NCBI RefSeq assembly: GCF_024612015.1
Contig: NZ_CP102512.1
Span: forward strand, 3,844,001 to 3,908,000
From: Streptomyces sp. CA-210063
Lineage (GTDB): Bacteria; Actinomycetota; Actinomycetes; Streptomycetales; Streptomycetaceae
DNA: 64,000 bases
Reading direction: 5' to 3'
Below, piece after piece: positions 47,602-54,996 of the stretch. The notes beneath the pieces were generated by a model. It had not been told where the DNA came from. It searched no databases and saw nothing but the letters and a program-made list of their open reading frames with translations. The translations under genes and the position numbers were made by a program. Positions within the stretch are counted from its first letter, which is position 1; each line of letters opens with the position of its first letter.

Positions 47602-48519
47602 GTGACCAGGGCCGCCGGCAAGCCGCTCGTCTCCTCCGACCCGTCCGTCCAGAGCGGGGCCGAGTGGTACGAGCAGCCTCACTGCGCGGACGACGCCGAC
47701 GATCCCGACCTTGCCCCACCGCCCCTGACGCCCGGCCAGGCCTTCGACGCGCTCTACGCGTACTGCGCGCCCACCCTCGTACAGCAGACCTATCTGCTCA
47801 CCGGACAGCACCGGCTGGCCCGCGAGGCGGTGGAGCAGGCCTTCCAGCTCGCCTGGCAGCGCTGGCCCGAGGTGGCCGTCGACCGCGACCCGGCGGGCTG
47901 GGTGCGGGCGGCGGCCCACGAGTACGCCCTCTCCCCCTGGCACTGCCTGCGCCCCCGGCCCCGGCGTCGCGGGCCGCAGCCGGCCGACCCCACCGGCCGC
48001 GCCCTGCTGGACGCGCTCCTCGAACTACCGCCCCCGTACCGCCGCACCCTGCTCCTCTACGACGGCGTCGGCCTCGATCTGCCCGACACGGCCGCCGAGA
48101 CGGAGGCGAGCACGCCGGCCGCGGCGGGCCGACTGCTCTACGCCCGCGCGACCGTCACCGCGCGCCTCCCGGAACCGGTCGCGCCCGACGACCTCCACCG
48201 CCTCCTGGCCGAACTGCCCGCCGGCATCGACCCCGGCCCCGTCAAGCCCATCGTCCTCCGCGCCCGAGCCGACCTTCGCGCCCGCCGCTGGACCCACACC
48301 GCCCTCGTCTTCACCATCGTCCTCCTCACCACCACCGCCCTCTCCCTCCGCACCGCCCCCGACCACTACGAACCCCCCGTCCCCCAAGGCACCCCCATCC
48401 GAGACCTCCCCCCAAGAGCAGCCCCCGGCCCCCTCTCCAAAACCGAACAGAAACTCCGAGCCAAACTCAGATCAGAGGCAGCGGCGGGCCCGGAACGCGT
48501 CCACCCGGAAGCCCGCTGA
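47602..48519 (+). CDS. ECF-sigma-like protein with C-terminal membrane helix
   Basis: A 305-residue protein from GTG 47602 (GGGAGG seven bases upstream). Residues about 48-112 resemble sigma region 2 (FDALYAYCAPTLVQQTYLLT, AFQLAWQRWPE, DPAGWVRAAAHEYALSP). Residues 135-185 resemble region 4 (LLELPPPYRRTLLLYDGVGL, TAAETEASTPAAAGRLLYAR) but lack a clean helix-turn-helix. One helix at 232-250 (THTALVFTIVLLTTTALSL) anchors it. It may be a membrane-tethered sigma or a sigma-derived regulator. Confidence 0.7.
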   Translation: MTRAAGKPLVSSDPSVQSGAEWYEQPHCADDADDPDLAPPPLTPGQAFDALYAYCAPTLVQQTYLLTGQHRLAREAVEQAFQLAWQRWPEVAVDRDPAGWVRAAAHEYALSPWHCLRPRPRRRGPQPADPTGRALLDALLELPPPYRRTLLLYDGVGLDLPDTAAETEASTPAAAGRLLYARATVTARLPEPVAPDDLHRLLAELPAGIDPGPVKPIVLRARADLRARRWTHTALVFTIVLLTTTALSLRTAPDHYEPPVPQGTPIRDLPPRAAPGPLSKTEQKLRAKLRSEAAAGPERVHPEAR

Positions 48520-48541
48520 GCCACCCGCCCGCCATGCGTAG

Positions 48542-48709
48542 CTGCGCGCAATCGTCCCGCCGGAACAGCTGCCCACCCTGACCGTCCCAACTGCGCGCAG
48601 CCGTACCGCCGGAACAACTGCCCCCCTGGCCGTCCCAGCTGCGCGCAGCCGTACCGCCGGAACGGCTGCCCACCCTGGCCGTCCCAGCTGCGGGCAGTCG
48701 TGCCGCTAC
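48542..48709. repeat. About 3.4 tandem copies of a 48-49 bp unit
   Basis: Copies start at 48542, 48591, 48639 and 48688. Each holds CTGCGCGCA, a (C/A)CCGCCGGAAC segment, then GCTGCCCACC...GTCCCA. Copies differ by a few substitutions and one indel. Confidence 0.85.
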
Positions 48710-48759
48710 GGCCCTTCTGATGGATCTCCGCGACGCCGCGGAGATCCATCAGAAGGGCC
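48710..48759. terminator. Perfect 23-bp-stem palindrome (bidirectional terminator type)
   Basis: Left arm 48710-48732 (begins GGCCCTTCTGATGG, ends CTCCGCG) pairs perfectly with 48737-48759; the loop is ACGC. It is much longer than ordinary terminators in this window. Confidence 0.8.
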
Positions 48760-48873
48760 CTAGGGGCGGCACGGGTGGGCGCAGCGGCACCCGGCCAGCG
48801 CCGGTGAGCGAAACCCACCCCCGCCCAGCGGCGGCGCCGGTGCCGCACAGCCGAGTCCCGCCCGGAAACGCCA

Positions 48874-48911
48874 GCGGGCCCGTACCCCCGAACAAGGGGG
48901 TGCGGGCCCGC
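48874..48911 (-). terminator. Terminator hairpin after sucD
   Basis: A 16-bp stem with one G-U pair (GCGGGCCCGTACCCCC against GGGGGTGCGGGCCCGC), six-base loop, 24 bases past the sucD stop. Confidence 0.85.
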
Positions 48912-48934
48912 GAAAGGCTCAGCAGAGCGGAAGG

Positions 48935-49819
48935 TCAGCCGCCAAGGATCTCGCGCGCGAGCTTCGCCGTCTCGGTCGGCGTCTTGCCGACCTTGACGCC
49001 GGCGGCCTCAAGGGCCTCCTTCTTCGCCGCGGCCGTACCGGAGGACCCGGAGACGATGGCACCGGCGTGGCCCATCGTCTTGCCCTCGGGCGCGGTGAAG
49101 CCGGCGACGTACCCGACGACCGGCTTCTTCACGTTCGCCTTGATGAAGTCGGCGGCCCGCTCCTCCGCGTCGCCACCGATCTCACCGATCATGACGATGA
49201 GGTCGGTGTCGGGGTCGGCCTCGAACGCGGCGAGCGCGTCGATGTGCGTGGTGCCGATGACGGGGTCGCCACCGATACCGACCGCCGACGAGAAGCCGAT
49301 GTCACGCAGCTCGTACATCATCTGGTACGTCAGCGTGCCGGACTTCGAGACGAGACCGATGCGGCCCGGCTTGGTGATGTCACCGGGGATGATGCCGGCG
49401 TTCGACTGGCCGGGGGTGATCAGACCCGGGCAGTTCGGGCCGATGATCCGGGTCTTGTTGCCCTGCGACACGGCGTACGCGTAGAACGCGGCGGAGTCGT
49501 GGACCGCGATGCCCTCGGTGATGACGACCGCGAGCGGGATCTCGGCGTCGATGGCCTCGACGACGGCGGCCTTGGCGAAGGCCGGCGGTACGAAGAGGAC
49601 GGACACGTTGGCGCCCGTCTTCTCGATCGCCTCGGCGACCGTGCCGAAGACCGGGATCTCGGTGCCGTCGATGTCGACGGACGTGCCCGCCTTGCGGGGG
49701 TTCACACCACCGACGATGTTCGTGCCGTCGGCCAGCATGAGCTTGGTGTGCTTCATGCCCGTGGCACCGGTCATGCCCTGGACGATGACCTTGCTGTCCT
49801 TGTTGAGGAAGATAGCCAT
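48935..49819 (-). CDS. sucD: Succinyl-CoA synthetase alpha subunit
   Basis: A 294-residue subunit of the TCA-cycle enzyme. CoA-binding motif [20 protein letters not shown], the [13 protein letters not shown] segment, [15 protein letters not shown], and the phospho-histidine loop [16 protein letters not shown]. It starts at 49819, 21 bp after sucC, in one operon. Confidence 0.98.
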   Translation of the reverse strand: MAIFLNKDSKVIVQGMTGATGMKHTKLMLADGTNIVGGVNPRKAGTSVDIDGTEIPVFGTVAEAIEKTGANVSVLFVPPAFAKAAVVEAIDAEIPLAVVITEGIAVHDSAAFYAYAVSQGNKTRIIGPNCPGLITPGQSNAGIIPGDITKPGRIGLVSKSGTLTYQMMYELRDIGFSSAVGIGGDPVIGTTHIDALAAFEADPDTDLIVMIGEIGGDAEERAADFIKANVKKPVVGYVAGFTAPEGKTMGHAGAIVSGSSGTAAAKKEALEAAGVKVGKTPTETAKLAREILGG

Positions 49820-49840
49820 GGCTGTGTCTGTCCCTCTTCC

Positions 49841-51019
49841 TTACTTCGCAGCCGCGAGCTCGGCGGCCTTGTCGGCCGCGCCGTCCATGGTGTCCACGCG
49901 CTGGACCAGCGGGTGGTTGGCGTCGGAGAGGATCTTGCGACCCAGCTCGGCGTTGTTGCCGTCGAGGCGGACGACGAGGGGCTTGGTGACTTCCTCGCCC
50001 TTGTCCTTGAGCAGCTGCAGCGCCTGCACGATGCCGTTGGCGACCTCGTCACAGGCGGTGATGCCACCGAAGACGTTGACGAACACGGACTTGACGTCCG
50101 GGTCGCCGAGGATGATCTCCAGGCCGTTCGCCATGACGGCGGCGGAGGCGCCACCGCCGATGTCGAGGAAGTTGGCGGGCTTGACCCCACCGTGCGCCTC
50201 ACCGGCGTACGCGACGACGTCCAGGGTGCTCATGACGAGACCCGCGCCGTTGCCGATGATGCCGACCTCACCGTCGAGCTTGACGTAGTTGAGGTTCTTC
50301 TCCTTGGCGGCGGCCTCGAGGGGGTTGGCGGCCGCGTGGTCGACGAGCTCCTCGTGGTCGGGGTGGCGGAAGTCCGCGTTCTCGTCCAGGGAGACCTTGC
50401 CGTCGAGGGCGATGACCTCGCCGGAGGCGACCTTCGCCAGCGGGTTGACCTCGACGAGGAGGGCGTCCTCCTCGATGAAGGTCTTCCACAGCGTGACGAG
50501 GACATTGACGATCTTGTCGGCGACCTCGGCCGGGAACTTCGCGGCCTCGACGATCTCGCGGGCCTTCTCGGGGGTCACACCCTCGTTGGCGTCGATCGGC
50601 GTCTTGGCGACGGCCTCGGGGCGGGTGGCCGCCACCTCCTCGATCTCCATGCCGCCCTCGACGGACGCGATGGAGAGGAAGGTGCGGTTGGTGCGGTCGA
50701 GGAGGTACGAGACGTAGTACTCCTCGATGATCTCCGGGGCGGTCTCGGCGATCATCACCTTGTGGACCGTGTGGCCCTTGATGTCCATCCCGAGGATGTC
50801 CGTCGCGCGGGCGACGGCCTCGTCCGGGGTCGCCGCCAGCTTCACGCCGCCGGCCTTGCCGCGGCCACCGACCTTCACCTGGGCCTTGACGACGGACTTG
50901 CCACCGAGACGCTCAGTGGCTGCGCGGGCCGCCTCAGGCGTGTCGATGACTTCACCGGCCAGCACCGGTACATCGTGCTTGGCGAAGAGGTCCCTCGCCT
51001 GGTACTCGAACAGGTCCAC
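49841..51019 (-). CDS. sucC: Succinyl-CoA synthetase beta subunit
   Basis: A 392-residue ATP-grasp subunit. Landmarks: [46 protein letters not shown]-type [14 protein letters not shown] with the metal-binding ALDGKV strand, and [22 protein letters not shown] start at 51017-51019. It is the first gene of the sucCD operon. Confidence 0.98.
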   Translation of the reverse strand: MDLFEYQARDLFAKHDVPVLAGEVIDTPEAARAATERLGGKSVVKAQVKVGGRGKAGGVKLAATPDEAVARATDILGMDIKGHTVHKVMIAETAPEIIEEYYVSYLLDRTNRTFLSIASVEGGMEIEEVAATRPEAVAKTPIDANEGVTPEKAREIVEAAKFPAEVADKIVNVLVTLWKTFIEEDALLVEVNPLAKVASGEVIALDGKVSLDENADFRHPDHEELVDHAAANPLEAAAKEKNLNYVKLDGEVGIIGNGAGLVMSTLDVVAYAGEAHGGVKPANFLDIGGGASAAVMANGLEIILGDPDVKSVFVNVFGGITACDEVANGIVQALQLLKDKGEEVTKPLVVRLDGNNAELGRKILSDANHPLVQRVDTMDGAADKAAELAAAK

Positions 51020-51459
51020 GCGCTTCCGTCCCTATCAGTGATCTCGCGGTTCGTTGTCTGCGTGGGCGTGCCGCGAGGGCAACGTGACGTCCACCGTCTG
51101 TCAGTCACAAGGGAGGCGCACACGGTGTCCGAGCGCGCGGCATGTCCGTCTCGCAGGTTATCGCTGCTTGCGGGGGGCCTCTAAATCGTGGGTCACACCT
51201 GAGCGGTGATGCCTGTCACATGATGCCGGGTTCACTGGCACCGCGTGCCGCATGTGCGGGGCCTCACCGAACGGGGGTACGTCCGGTGAGGCCCCTCCGA
51301 GGCCCTTCCATCACTCCGAAAGGCCCCTCGACGGGTGATCTCCTCCCCAATGGAGACCGCCCGTCACCACCCCCCGGCCTCCGCCCGGACGACCGACGGC
51401 TTTCGATCGTCCGGGTCTCAGCCGACGGAGGGTTGGTTGACCGCGTCCGCCCTACGGGG
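51020..51459. other. sucC promoter region
   Basis: 440 bp with no gene. A terminator (51258-51295) serves the minus-strand gene ending at 51460, and sucC regulation must lie in 51020-51250. I cannot assign -35/-10 boxes. Confidence 0.55.
51258..51295 (-). terminator. Terminator hairpin
   Basis: A 12-bp perfect stem GGGGCCTCACCG / CGGTGAGGCCCC with a 14-base loop. Confidence 0.75.
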
Positions 51460-51900
51460 TCAGAGACCCCGCGGGACGTAGCCGGGGGTGACCGAGTCGG
51501 CGACACCCTCGACACCGGTGACCGCGTCGCCGGCCGGCGGACCGGCGGTCCCGCCGACGGTGCCGGTGAGGTCCTGCGCGAACGGACCGACCCGCTCCGC
51601 CAGCGGGGCGGCCTCGCCGACGACGCCGTACGCGAAGGGCGCCACGTCCGCGGTGGCGCCGGTGCCGGGGCCGGTGCCGGTGCCGGTGCCGGTGAAGTCG
51701 GAGACGGTCTCGTCGACCGTGCCCGCGGCGTCCGTGACCGTGTCGGTGATGTCGGCCGTGTCGACGCTCACGTCGCGCACGGTGACCCCCGACGCGGGCA
51801 GTTCGTAGGCGCCGGCGACGGTGGAGCCGAGCGCCCACGCGCCGGTGGCACCGGCGGCTATCACGATGGAGCCGAGGTGGCGGCGGATGTTCTTGTTCAT
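51460..51900 (-). CDS. Secreted Gly/Thr/Val-rich protein of unknown function
   Basis: A 146-residue protein with a signal peptide (GSIVIAAGATGAWALGSTVAG, cleavage near AGA-YE). The mature part is low-complexity: DVSVDTADITDTVTDAAGTV, a GTGTGTGPGTGA stretch encoded by a short GGTGCC-type DNA repeat, and LAERVGPFAQDLTGTVGG. No cysteines and no known domain. It resembles the style of the repeat protein at 52161, which lies upstream on the same strand. Confidence 0.65.
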   Translation of the reverse strand: MNKNIRRHLGSIVIAAGATGAWALGSTVAGAYELPASGVTVRDVSVDTADITDTVTDAAGTVDETVSDFTGTGTGTGPGTGATADVAPFAYGVVGEAAPLAERVGPFAQDLTGTVGGTAGPPAGDAVTGVEGVADSVTPGYVPRGL

Positions 51901-52160
51901 GCGTGCGTCAGTTCCTTCGGGAATCCGAGTCGTGGGGAGCCGAGGGGACCGCGACCGGTGACGCCGCTTCCGTTGGCGGTCCGGGAGTTGGGGACCAGCG
52001 GCTGTGCACCCGGCGCTACCGCATCGTCATTCCGACGAGGTCGCGGTTCCGGCTCCGAGGGGCTGTCGTCCGGGCCTCCGGCGAGAGGGGGGGCGCCCGG
52101 ACGGCGGACAGACCTGTTCCACCCCCGCGCGACAGGTCCGGCGGGGGAAGAGGACCGGTG
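51901..52160. other. Spacer between two secreted repeat-protein genes
   Basis: 260 bp, no coding sequence or clear hairpin seen; it should contain the promoter of the 51460 gene. Confidence 0.4.
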
Positions 52161-53336
52161 CTAGCCGGGGAACTCGGGGATGTCCCGGTGCCGGTCCCGG
52201 GTCCCGTCCGCGGCGTCTGCCGCGGTTGCGCCGGGCACGAGGCTCAGCGGCGCCCGGTCCAGAGAAGCGACGGCATGCGGCTCGGCGTGCCGCGGCCCAC
52301 CGTTGTCGACTGCGGCATGGTGGCCGAGGGCGCCCGTCGGAGGACCGCCGGGGTTCTGCTGCGCGGGCACCCGCACGACGGGCGAGTCCGCGACACCGGC
52401 GGCCCGGTGAGGTGCCGATACGACCACCGCGACGCCTTCCGCGGCGTGCGGCCCGTACCCGACGGAGGCCGGACCGGCAGCCCGCTCGCCGCTGTTCTCG
52501 CTGTCACCATCCACGGTCGAGCCCGGCGTCTCCGCCTCCGCCCGACCCTGCTCCCGCGGCGTCACGTCGACGGGCAGCGCCTCCACCGGCAACGTGTTCC
52601 ACCCGGGCAGCCCCGGTGGTTCCGGCAACTCCGGCATCCCGGGCAGCGACGGCATCCCGCTCACCGGCGGAAGCTGCGACGGCGCCTCCGCCAGCCCCTC
52701 GGCCACCGACTCCACGAGATCACCGACCGGCCCCACGACATGCTCGGTAACCGGCCGCAACACAGGCTCGATGACCGGCCGCACGACGCCTTCGGTGACG
52801 GGCCGCACGACCTGCTCGGTGACCGGCTGCACGACCTGCTCGGTCACCGGCTGCACGACCTGCTCGGTCACCGGCTCCAATACATCGTCGGTAACCGGCC
52901 GCACTACATCCTCAGTGACCGGCCGCACTACGTCGTCGGTGACCGGCCGAACAATCTGCTCGGTCACCGGCTCTACGACATCCTTGGTGACCGGCCGCGA
53001 CACAGGCTCAGTGGTCGGCTGTACGACATCCTCGGTGACCGGCCGTACGAGCTGCTCGGTCAGCGGATCGACCACATCCTCCGCAACCGGCGCGACGACA
53101 CGCTCGCCGACCGACGGCACCGCGTGGCCGACCGTCCCGGTGACATCGGTGACGGCAGCCGGGAAGGGCCGCGAAGTCGGTGCCCCCTCCGCCGCGTTCG
53201 CCCGCTCCCCGCAGAGCACCCCCAGCAGGAACAGCCCACCCACCAACAGCGCCACCTGCACCAGACGGCGCCCGGCGGCTCCGCGCACCATGCGCAGGGC
53301 TGCACCGGCACCGGGCAGTGCGGCTGCTGAAGTCAC
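52161..53336 (-). CDS. Secreted protein with about 16 VVxPVTEx octapeptide repeats
   Basis: A 391-residue protein with a signal peptide (VQVALLVGGLFLLGVLCGER, cleavage near ANA-AE). Residues about 80-207 consist of tandem 8-residue units VV-x-P-V-T-(E/D)-x (for example VVRPVTED, VVQPVTEQ, VLEPVTEQ), encoded by a 24-bp DNA repeat at 52716-53099. The rest is Pro/Glu/Val-rich, without a known domain, ending RDIPEFPG. There is no anchor or LPxTG motif. It resembles surface or wall-stalk repeat proteins in style only. Confidence 0.75.
   Translation of the reverse strand: MTSAAALPGAGAALRMVRGAAGRRLVQVALLVGGLFLLGVLCGERANAAEGAPTSRPFPAAVTDVTGTVGHAVPSVGERVVAPVAEDVVDPLTEQLVRPVTEDVVQPTTEPVSRPVTKDVVEPVTEQIVRPVTDDVVRPVTEDVVRPVTDDVLEPVTEQVVQPVTEQVVQPVTEQVVRPVTEGVVRPVIEPVLRPVTEHVVGPVGDLVESVAEGLAEAPSQLPPVSGMPSLPGMPELPEPPGLPGWNTLPVEALPVDVTPREQGRAEAETPGSTVDGDSENSGERAAGPASVGYGPHAAEGVAVVVSAPHRAAGVADSPVVRVPAQQNPGGPPTGALGHHAAVDNGGPRHAEPHAVASLDRAPLSLVPGATAADAADGTRDRHRDIPEFPG
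52716..53099 (-). repeat. 24-bp coding tandem repeat (about 16 units)
   Basis: Each unit encodes VVxPVTEx. Units differ mostly at codons 3 and 8 and by synonymous changes. Confidence 0.85.
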
Positions 53337-53635
53337 AACGGGGAGGCCCTCCCGTGCGGCGGAACGACGGAGTTCGGGGCGAAGATGCGCGAGATGGGAA
53401 CACGCGTGTGAAGGGTGTGAAGCGTTGCCGATCCTCGCACGGGACTCCTGTCGTCGCGCAAGCCCCGTGTCACCGATGCGTTGTCATGTCCATTTTTCAA
53501 CCTGCCTTGTCCGGTTACCGACTCCGGCCACACGCCCAGGTCCACCGCCCGACCCCACGTCAGACACCGCCGACCCCATCCTCAGCCGCCCCGATGTCCC
53601 CAACCGCCCCGACGTCCTCAGCCGCCCCAACCTCC

Positions 53636-54832
53636 TCACGCATTGTCCGGTATGGGCAACGGCCGCTTCTCGATCGCCGCCGCCATCACCTCCGGGAAGA
53701 GGTCGGGCGTGCAGGCGAACGCCGGTGCGCCGAGGGCCGCGAGGGCCGCCGCGTGGTCGCGGTCGTACGCCGGCGCCCCTTCGTCGGAGAGCGCGAGCAG
53801 CGTCACGAACTGCACCCCCGACGCCTTCATCGCCGCCACGCGCTTCAGCATCTCGTCGCGTATGCCGCCCTCGTAGAGGTCGCTGATCAGCACGACCACG
53901 GTCTCCGCGGGCCGGGTGATCTGCGACTGGCAGTACGCGAGCGCCCTGTTGATGTCCGTGCCGCCGCCGAGCTGGGTGCCGAAGAGGACGTCGACCGGGT
54001 CGTCGAGCTGGTCGGTGAGGTCGACGACGGCTGTGTCGAAGACGACGAGCCGGGTGCTGATGGACCGCATGGACGCGAGCACTGCCCCGAAGACGGAGGC
54101 GTAGACGACGGACGCCGCCATCGATCCTGACTGGTCGATGCAGAGGACGACCTCCTTCTTCACCGACTGGGAGGCCCGCCCGTACCCGATGAGCCGCTCG
54201 GGCACGACCGTCCGGTACTCCGGCAGGTAGTTCTTGAGGTTGGCCGCGATCGTGCGGTTCCAGTCGATGTCGTGGTGGCGGGGCCTGTTGACGCGGGCGC
54301 TGCGGTCGAGCGCACCGGTGAGGGTGGCCCGGGTGCGGGTCGCGAGCCGCTTCTCCAGATCCTCGACGACCTTGCGTACGACGGCCCGCGCGGTCTCCTT
54401 CGTCGTCTCCGGCATGGCCTTGTTGAGCGAGAGCAGGGTGCCGACGAGGTGGACGTCCGCCTCCACCGCCTCCAGCATCTCCGGCTCCAGCAGCAGCGCG
54501 GACAGCCCGAGCCGGTCGATGGCGTCCCGCTGCATCACCTGTACGACGGAGGAGGGGAAGTACGTCCGGATGTCCCCGAGCCACCGCGCCACGGACGGCG
54601 CCGACGCCCCGAGCCCCGCCGAACGGTCCCGCCCCGCCTGCGGCTTGTCCCCCTTCCCGTACAGCGCGGTCAACGCCTGGTCCATCGCCGCGTCCCGCCC
54701 GCCCAGCGCGCAACCCGTGCCGTCCGCCGACTCCCCGCCGAGCACGAGCCGCCAGCGCCGCAACCGCTCGTCGGCCGCGTCGGGATCCAGCCCCGCGGTT
54801 CCGGTCGCCGTCTGTGCCGCCCCGGTCGTCAT
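53636..54832 (-). CDS. VWA-domain protein, last gene of the MoxR operon
   Basis: A 398-residue protein from ATG 54830-54832. The N-terminal 220 residues are helical (RWRLVLGG, ERLIGYGRASQSVKKEV). The von Willebrand A domain follows with a complete MIDAS metal site: LCIDQSGSM (Asp233, Ser235, Ser237), a Thr in LGGGTDINRALAY and Asp in LISDLYEGG. In MoxR-VWA systems this protein binds a client or pulls on a complex while the AAA ring remodels it. Its ATG overlaps the stop of the 55-residue ORF. Confidence 0.88.
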   Translation of the reverse strand: MTTGAAQTATGTAGLDPDAADERLRRWRLVLGGESADGTGCALGGRDAAMDQALTALYGKGDKPQAGRDRSAGLGASAPSVARWLGDIRTYFPSSVVQVMQRDAIDRLGLSALLLEPEMLEAVEADVHLVGTLLSLNKAMPETTKETARAVVRKVVEDLEKRLATRTRATLTGALDRSARVNRPRHHDIDWNRTIAANLKNYLPEYRTVVPERLIGYGRASQSVKKEVVLCIDQSGSMAASVVYASVFGAVLASMRSISTRLVVFDTAVVDLTDQLDDPVDVLFGTQLGGGTDINRALAYCQSQITRPAETVVVLISDLYEGGIRDEMLKRVAAMKASGVQFVTLLALSDEGAPAYDRDHAAALAALGAPAFACTPDLFPEVMAAAIEKRPLPIPDNA

Positions 54833-54996
54833 CCGCGCACCCCCGTACGAGGCCGGGCCCAGAGCGGGATCACCGACACGGTCGTGGTCGGGCCGCCGCC
54901 GGACCGCAAACCATGCCCGCCCTCGCTCCCGTGCCCGCCCCTGGCATCCACCGCTTCGGTGGCCTGCCTCGGCTCGCTCAGTCCTTCGGTCGTCAT
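54829..54996 (-). CDS. Hypothetical 55-residue protein wedged between DUF5682 and VWA genes
   Basis: A 55-codon frame, MTTEGLSEPRQATEAVDARG to ARPRTGVRG. Its ATG (54994-54996) overlaps the DUF5682 stop by ATGA, and its own TGA overlaps the VWA ATG, so it forms an exact translational bridge across the only gap between two operon genes. Gly/Thr/Arg-rich composition, no domain. Its only strong support is this context. It could also be a read-through spacer with no product role. Confidence 0.5.
   Translation of the reverse strand: MTTEGLSEPRQATEAVDARGGHGSEGGHGLRSGGGPTTTVSVIPLWARPRTGVRG

Larger units (their letters stand above)
48520..48934. other. Gene-free region with tandem repeats and strong hairpins
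   Basis: Lies between the convergent 47602 gene and sucD. It contains a 48-49 bp tandem array, a 23-bp-stem palindrome and the sucD terminator, listed separately. No coding sequence. Confidence 0.7.

Noticed and set aside
48542..48709. CRISPR-like tandem repeats
   Set aside because: Units are contiguous without unique spacers and no cas genes are present; the 12-bp array at 44578 fails for the same reason.
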